From NCBI GenBank assembly GCA_036164085.1, contig JAYZJV010000037.1:1-15323 (forward strand): a stretch of DNA of 15,323 bases. The letters are read 5' to 3'. The position numbers and the translations under genes were made by a program. Positions 14,686 through 15,323 of the stretch are shown here, piece after piece. Source of the stretch: TMED-70 sp036164085. Its GTDB lineage: Bacteria > Chloroflexota > Dehalococcoidia > Lucifugimonadales > Lucifugimonadaceae. The first letter of the stretch is position 1; each line of letters starts with the position of its first letter. The notes under the pieces were generated by a model that saw only the letters and a list, made by a program, of their open reading frames with translations, had not been told where the DNA came from and did no database searches.

Positions 14686-14709
14686 ATATCCACCATTACT
14701 ATTGATTTA

Positions 14710-15105
14710 TTAAGAAATCTCTACGCTTGCGCCTGATGCTTCAACTTTAGTTTTAATTTCATCAGATTCTTCTTTAGAGACACCTTCTTTAATTGGTTTA
14801 GGTGCTGACTCAACTAAATCTTTTGCTTCTTTTAGACCTAATGCAGTCACTTCTCTTACAGCTTTAATAACTGCAATTTTATTTGCTCCTACATCTTTTA
14901 ATGTTACATTAAACTCAGTTTTCTCTTCTCCTCCACCAGCATCTCCTCCACCAGCATCTCCTCCACCACCAGCAGGTGCTGCCACCGCTACAGGTGCTGC
15001 TGCACTAACTCCAAACTCTTCTTCAAGAGCCTTAACTACTTCAGCTAGATCTATTACTGACATTTGCTTAATTTCTTCAATTAATTCATCCTTAGATAAT
15101 GCCAT
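14710..15105 (-). CDS. rplL: 50S ribosomal protein L7/L12
   Basis: This 131-residue protein of the ribosomal stalk recruits translation GTPases to the 50S subunit. The N-terminal dimerisation helix (about 4-33) begins ALSKDELIEEIKQMSVIDL. A Gly/Ala-rich hinge (34-62) follows, then the C-terminal domain from TEFNVTLKDVGANKIAVIKAVREVT to ASVEIS. It is a little longer than the usual 120-125 residues because the hinge contains the repeat GGGDAGGGDAGGG. The ATG has a strong SD (AAAAAGGAGAACAAA, eight bases). The preceding gene in this direction, presumed rplJ, ends 39 bases upstream, the classic rplJ-rplL order. Confidence 0.98.
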   Translation of the reverse strand: MALSKDELIEEIKQMSVIDLAEVVKALEEEFGVSAAAPVAVAAPAGGGGDAGGGDAGGGEEKTEFNVTLKDVGANKIAVIKAVREVTALGLKEAKDLVESAPKPIKEGVSKEESDEIKTKVEASGASVEIS

Positions 15106-15115
15106 TTTGTTCTCC

Positions 15116-15154
15116 TTTTTATTTTTTGTTTTTATTTTTTGTTTTTATTTTTTA
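15116..15154. repeat. Three 13-base tandem repeats spanning the rplJ stop and the intergenic spacer
   Basis: On the plus strand the unit TTTTTATTTTTTG occurs at 15116-15128 and 15129-15141, then with a final A at 15142-15154. On the coding strand the third copy encodes the Lys-Lys-stop end of the rplJ tail and the first two form the spacer. Because every copy contains TAA, copy-number change should mainly alter the gap to the rplL SD. Confidence 0.8.
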
Positions 15155-15323
15155 TCTTCCTCAGCTGGTGCTTCTGCTTCAGGTTCTTCTACTGGAGCTT
15201 CCTCAGCTGGTGCTTCTGCTTCAGGTTCTTCTACTGGAGCTTCCTCAGCTGGTGCTTCTGCTTCAGATTCTTCTACTGGAGCTTCCTCAGCTGGTGCTTC
15301 TGCTTCAGATTCTTCTACTGGAG
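15145..15323 (-). CDS. rplJ: Ribosomal protein L10 C-terminal tail (presumed; 5' part beyond window)
   Basis: Only the end of the gene is present: 59 codons plus a TAA. It encodes a repeating acidic segment of four tandem units of the 14-residue pattern PVEEPEAEAPAEEA (the two distal units have Ser for one Pro), closing with DKK. Position directly upstream of rplL, 39 bases before its start, makes rplJ the likely identity, since L10 precedes L7/L12 in nearly all bacteria. Acidic Ala/Glu/Pro tails on L10 are known in some lineages, but the repeat itself gives no sure identity. The tail is probably disordered. The stop codon lies inside a second repeat of 13 bases. Confidence 0.65.
   Translation of the reverse strand, partial: PVEESEAEAPAEEAPVEESEAEAPAEEAPVEEPEAEAPAEEAPVEEPEAEAPAEEDKK
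15157..15323. repeat. 42-base tandem repeat, four copies, inside the presumed rplJ
   Basis: Copies lie at 15157-15198, 15199-15240, 15241-15282 and 15283-15323 (one base short at the window end). They are nearly identical; the only change I see is a C-to-T base that makes Pro into Ser in copies 3 and 4. Since 42 is a multiple of three, gain or loss of copies keeps the frame. More copies may lie beyond the window. Confidence 0.9.

Noticed and set aside
14657..14696. Inverted repeat ATGGTGGA / TCCACCAT around the SDR stop as a terminator
   Set aside because: The arms are 8 bases with a 24-base loop and neither side has a U-tract; one arm is coding sequence of the conserved VDGG block. Not a convincing terminator for SDR or rplL.

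Overview
The window is a compact, very AT-rich bacterial genome segment with gaps of mostly under 200 bases and many overlapping or nearly touching genes. Some genes have clear Shine-Dalgarno (SD) sites (metY, rplL, the cupin gene), while others have none and may be leaderless. The streamlined style, low GC and gene set suggest a planktonic, probably marine, bacterium. A small zinc-ribbon protein and a giant two-module FtsX permease are, from memory, reminiscent of marine Chloroflexota (SAR202-like) or a similar free-living lineage. That placement is inference and is not firm.

Layout. Positions 1-2470 hold a methionine operon on the minus strand: a promoter, a short Met-rich leader peptide, an intrinsic terminator, metY (O-acetylhomoserine sulfhydrylase) and metX (homoserine O-acetyltransferase, cut by the window edge). 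Divergent from it is an MFS transporter (2475-3683). A minus-strand cluster follows (3676-4581): a CrcB/FluC fluoride channel, a MOSC-domain protein, and a 30-residue membrane peptide translationally coupled to the MOSC gene. Divergent again is a 14-TM-type DHA2 drug-efflux MFS gene (4761-6272). Its end overlaps tail-to-tail with a three-gene minus-strand operon (6226-8007) encoding a cyclophilin-like-fold protein, TenA (thiaminase II) and a bicupin. A MobA-like nucleotidyltransferase (8071-8730) converges on an ABC system (8737-12851) made of a LolD/MacB-type ATPase and a 1145-residue two-module FtsX permease. Then, on the plus strand, come a histidine phosphatase, a small zinc-ribbon protein and an SDR oxidoreductase (13014-14685). 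The right end holds rplL and the last part of the gene before it, read as rplJ, which carries a tandem-repeat acidic tail.

The most notable item is the metY leader. A consensus-like promoter (TTGACA, 18 bases, TATACT) sits so that the predicted transcript starts on or next to the ATG of a 22-codon ORF containing the run Met-Asn-Met-Met-Met-Met. This is followed by a stop codon and then by a GC-rich hairpin with a U-tract just ahead of the metY SD. A GGGGG segment in the last codons of the leader can pair with the C-run of the terminator. This is the layout of classical ribosome-mediated attenuation, here apparently sensing methionyl-tRNA to control the last steps of methionine synthesis. It was read directly from the sequence; the mechanism is inferred.

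Other points worth a second look are the unannotated 30-residue membrane peptide, the cyclophilin-like/tenA/cupin operon, a perfect inverted repeat between crcB and the DHA2 transporter, a hairpin over the candidate metX start, and two adjacent tandem-repeat arrays (42-base and 13-base) at the 3' end of rplJ.
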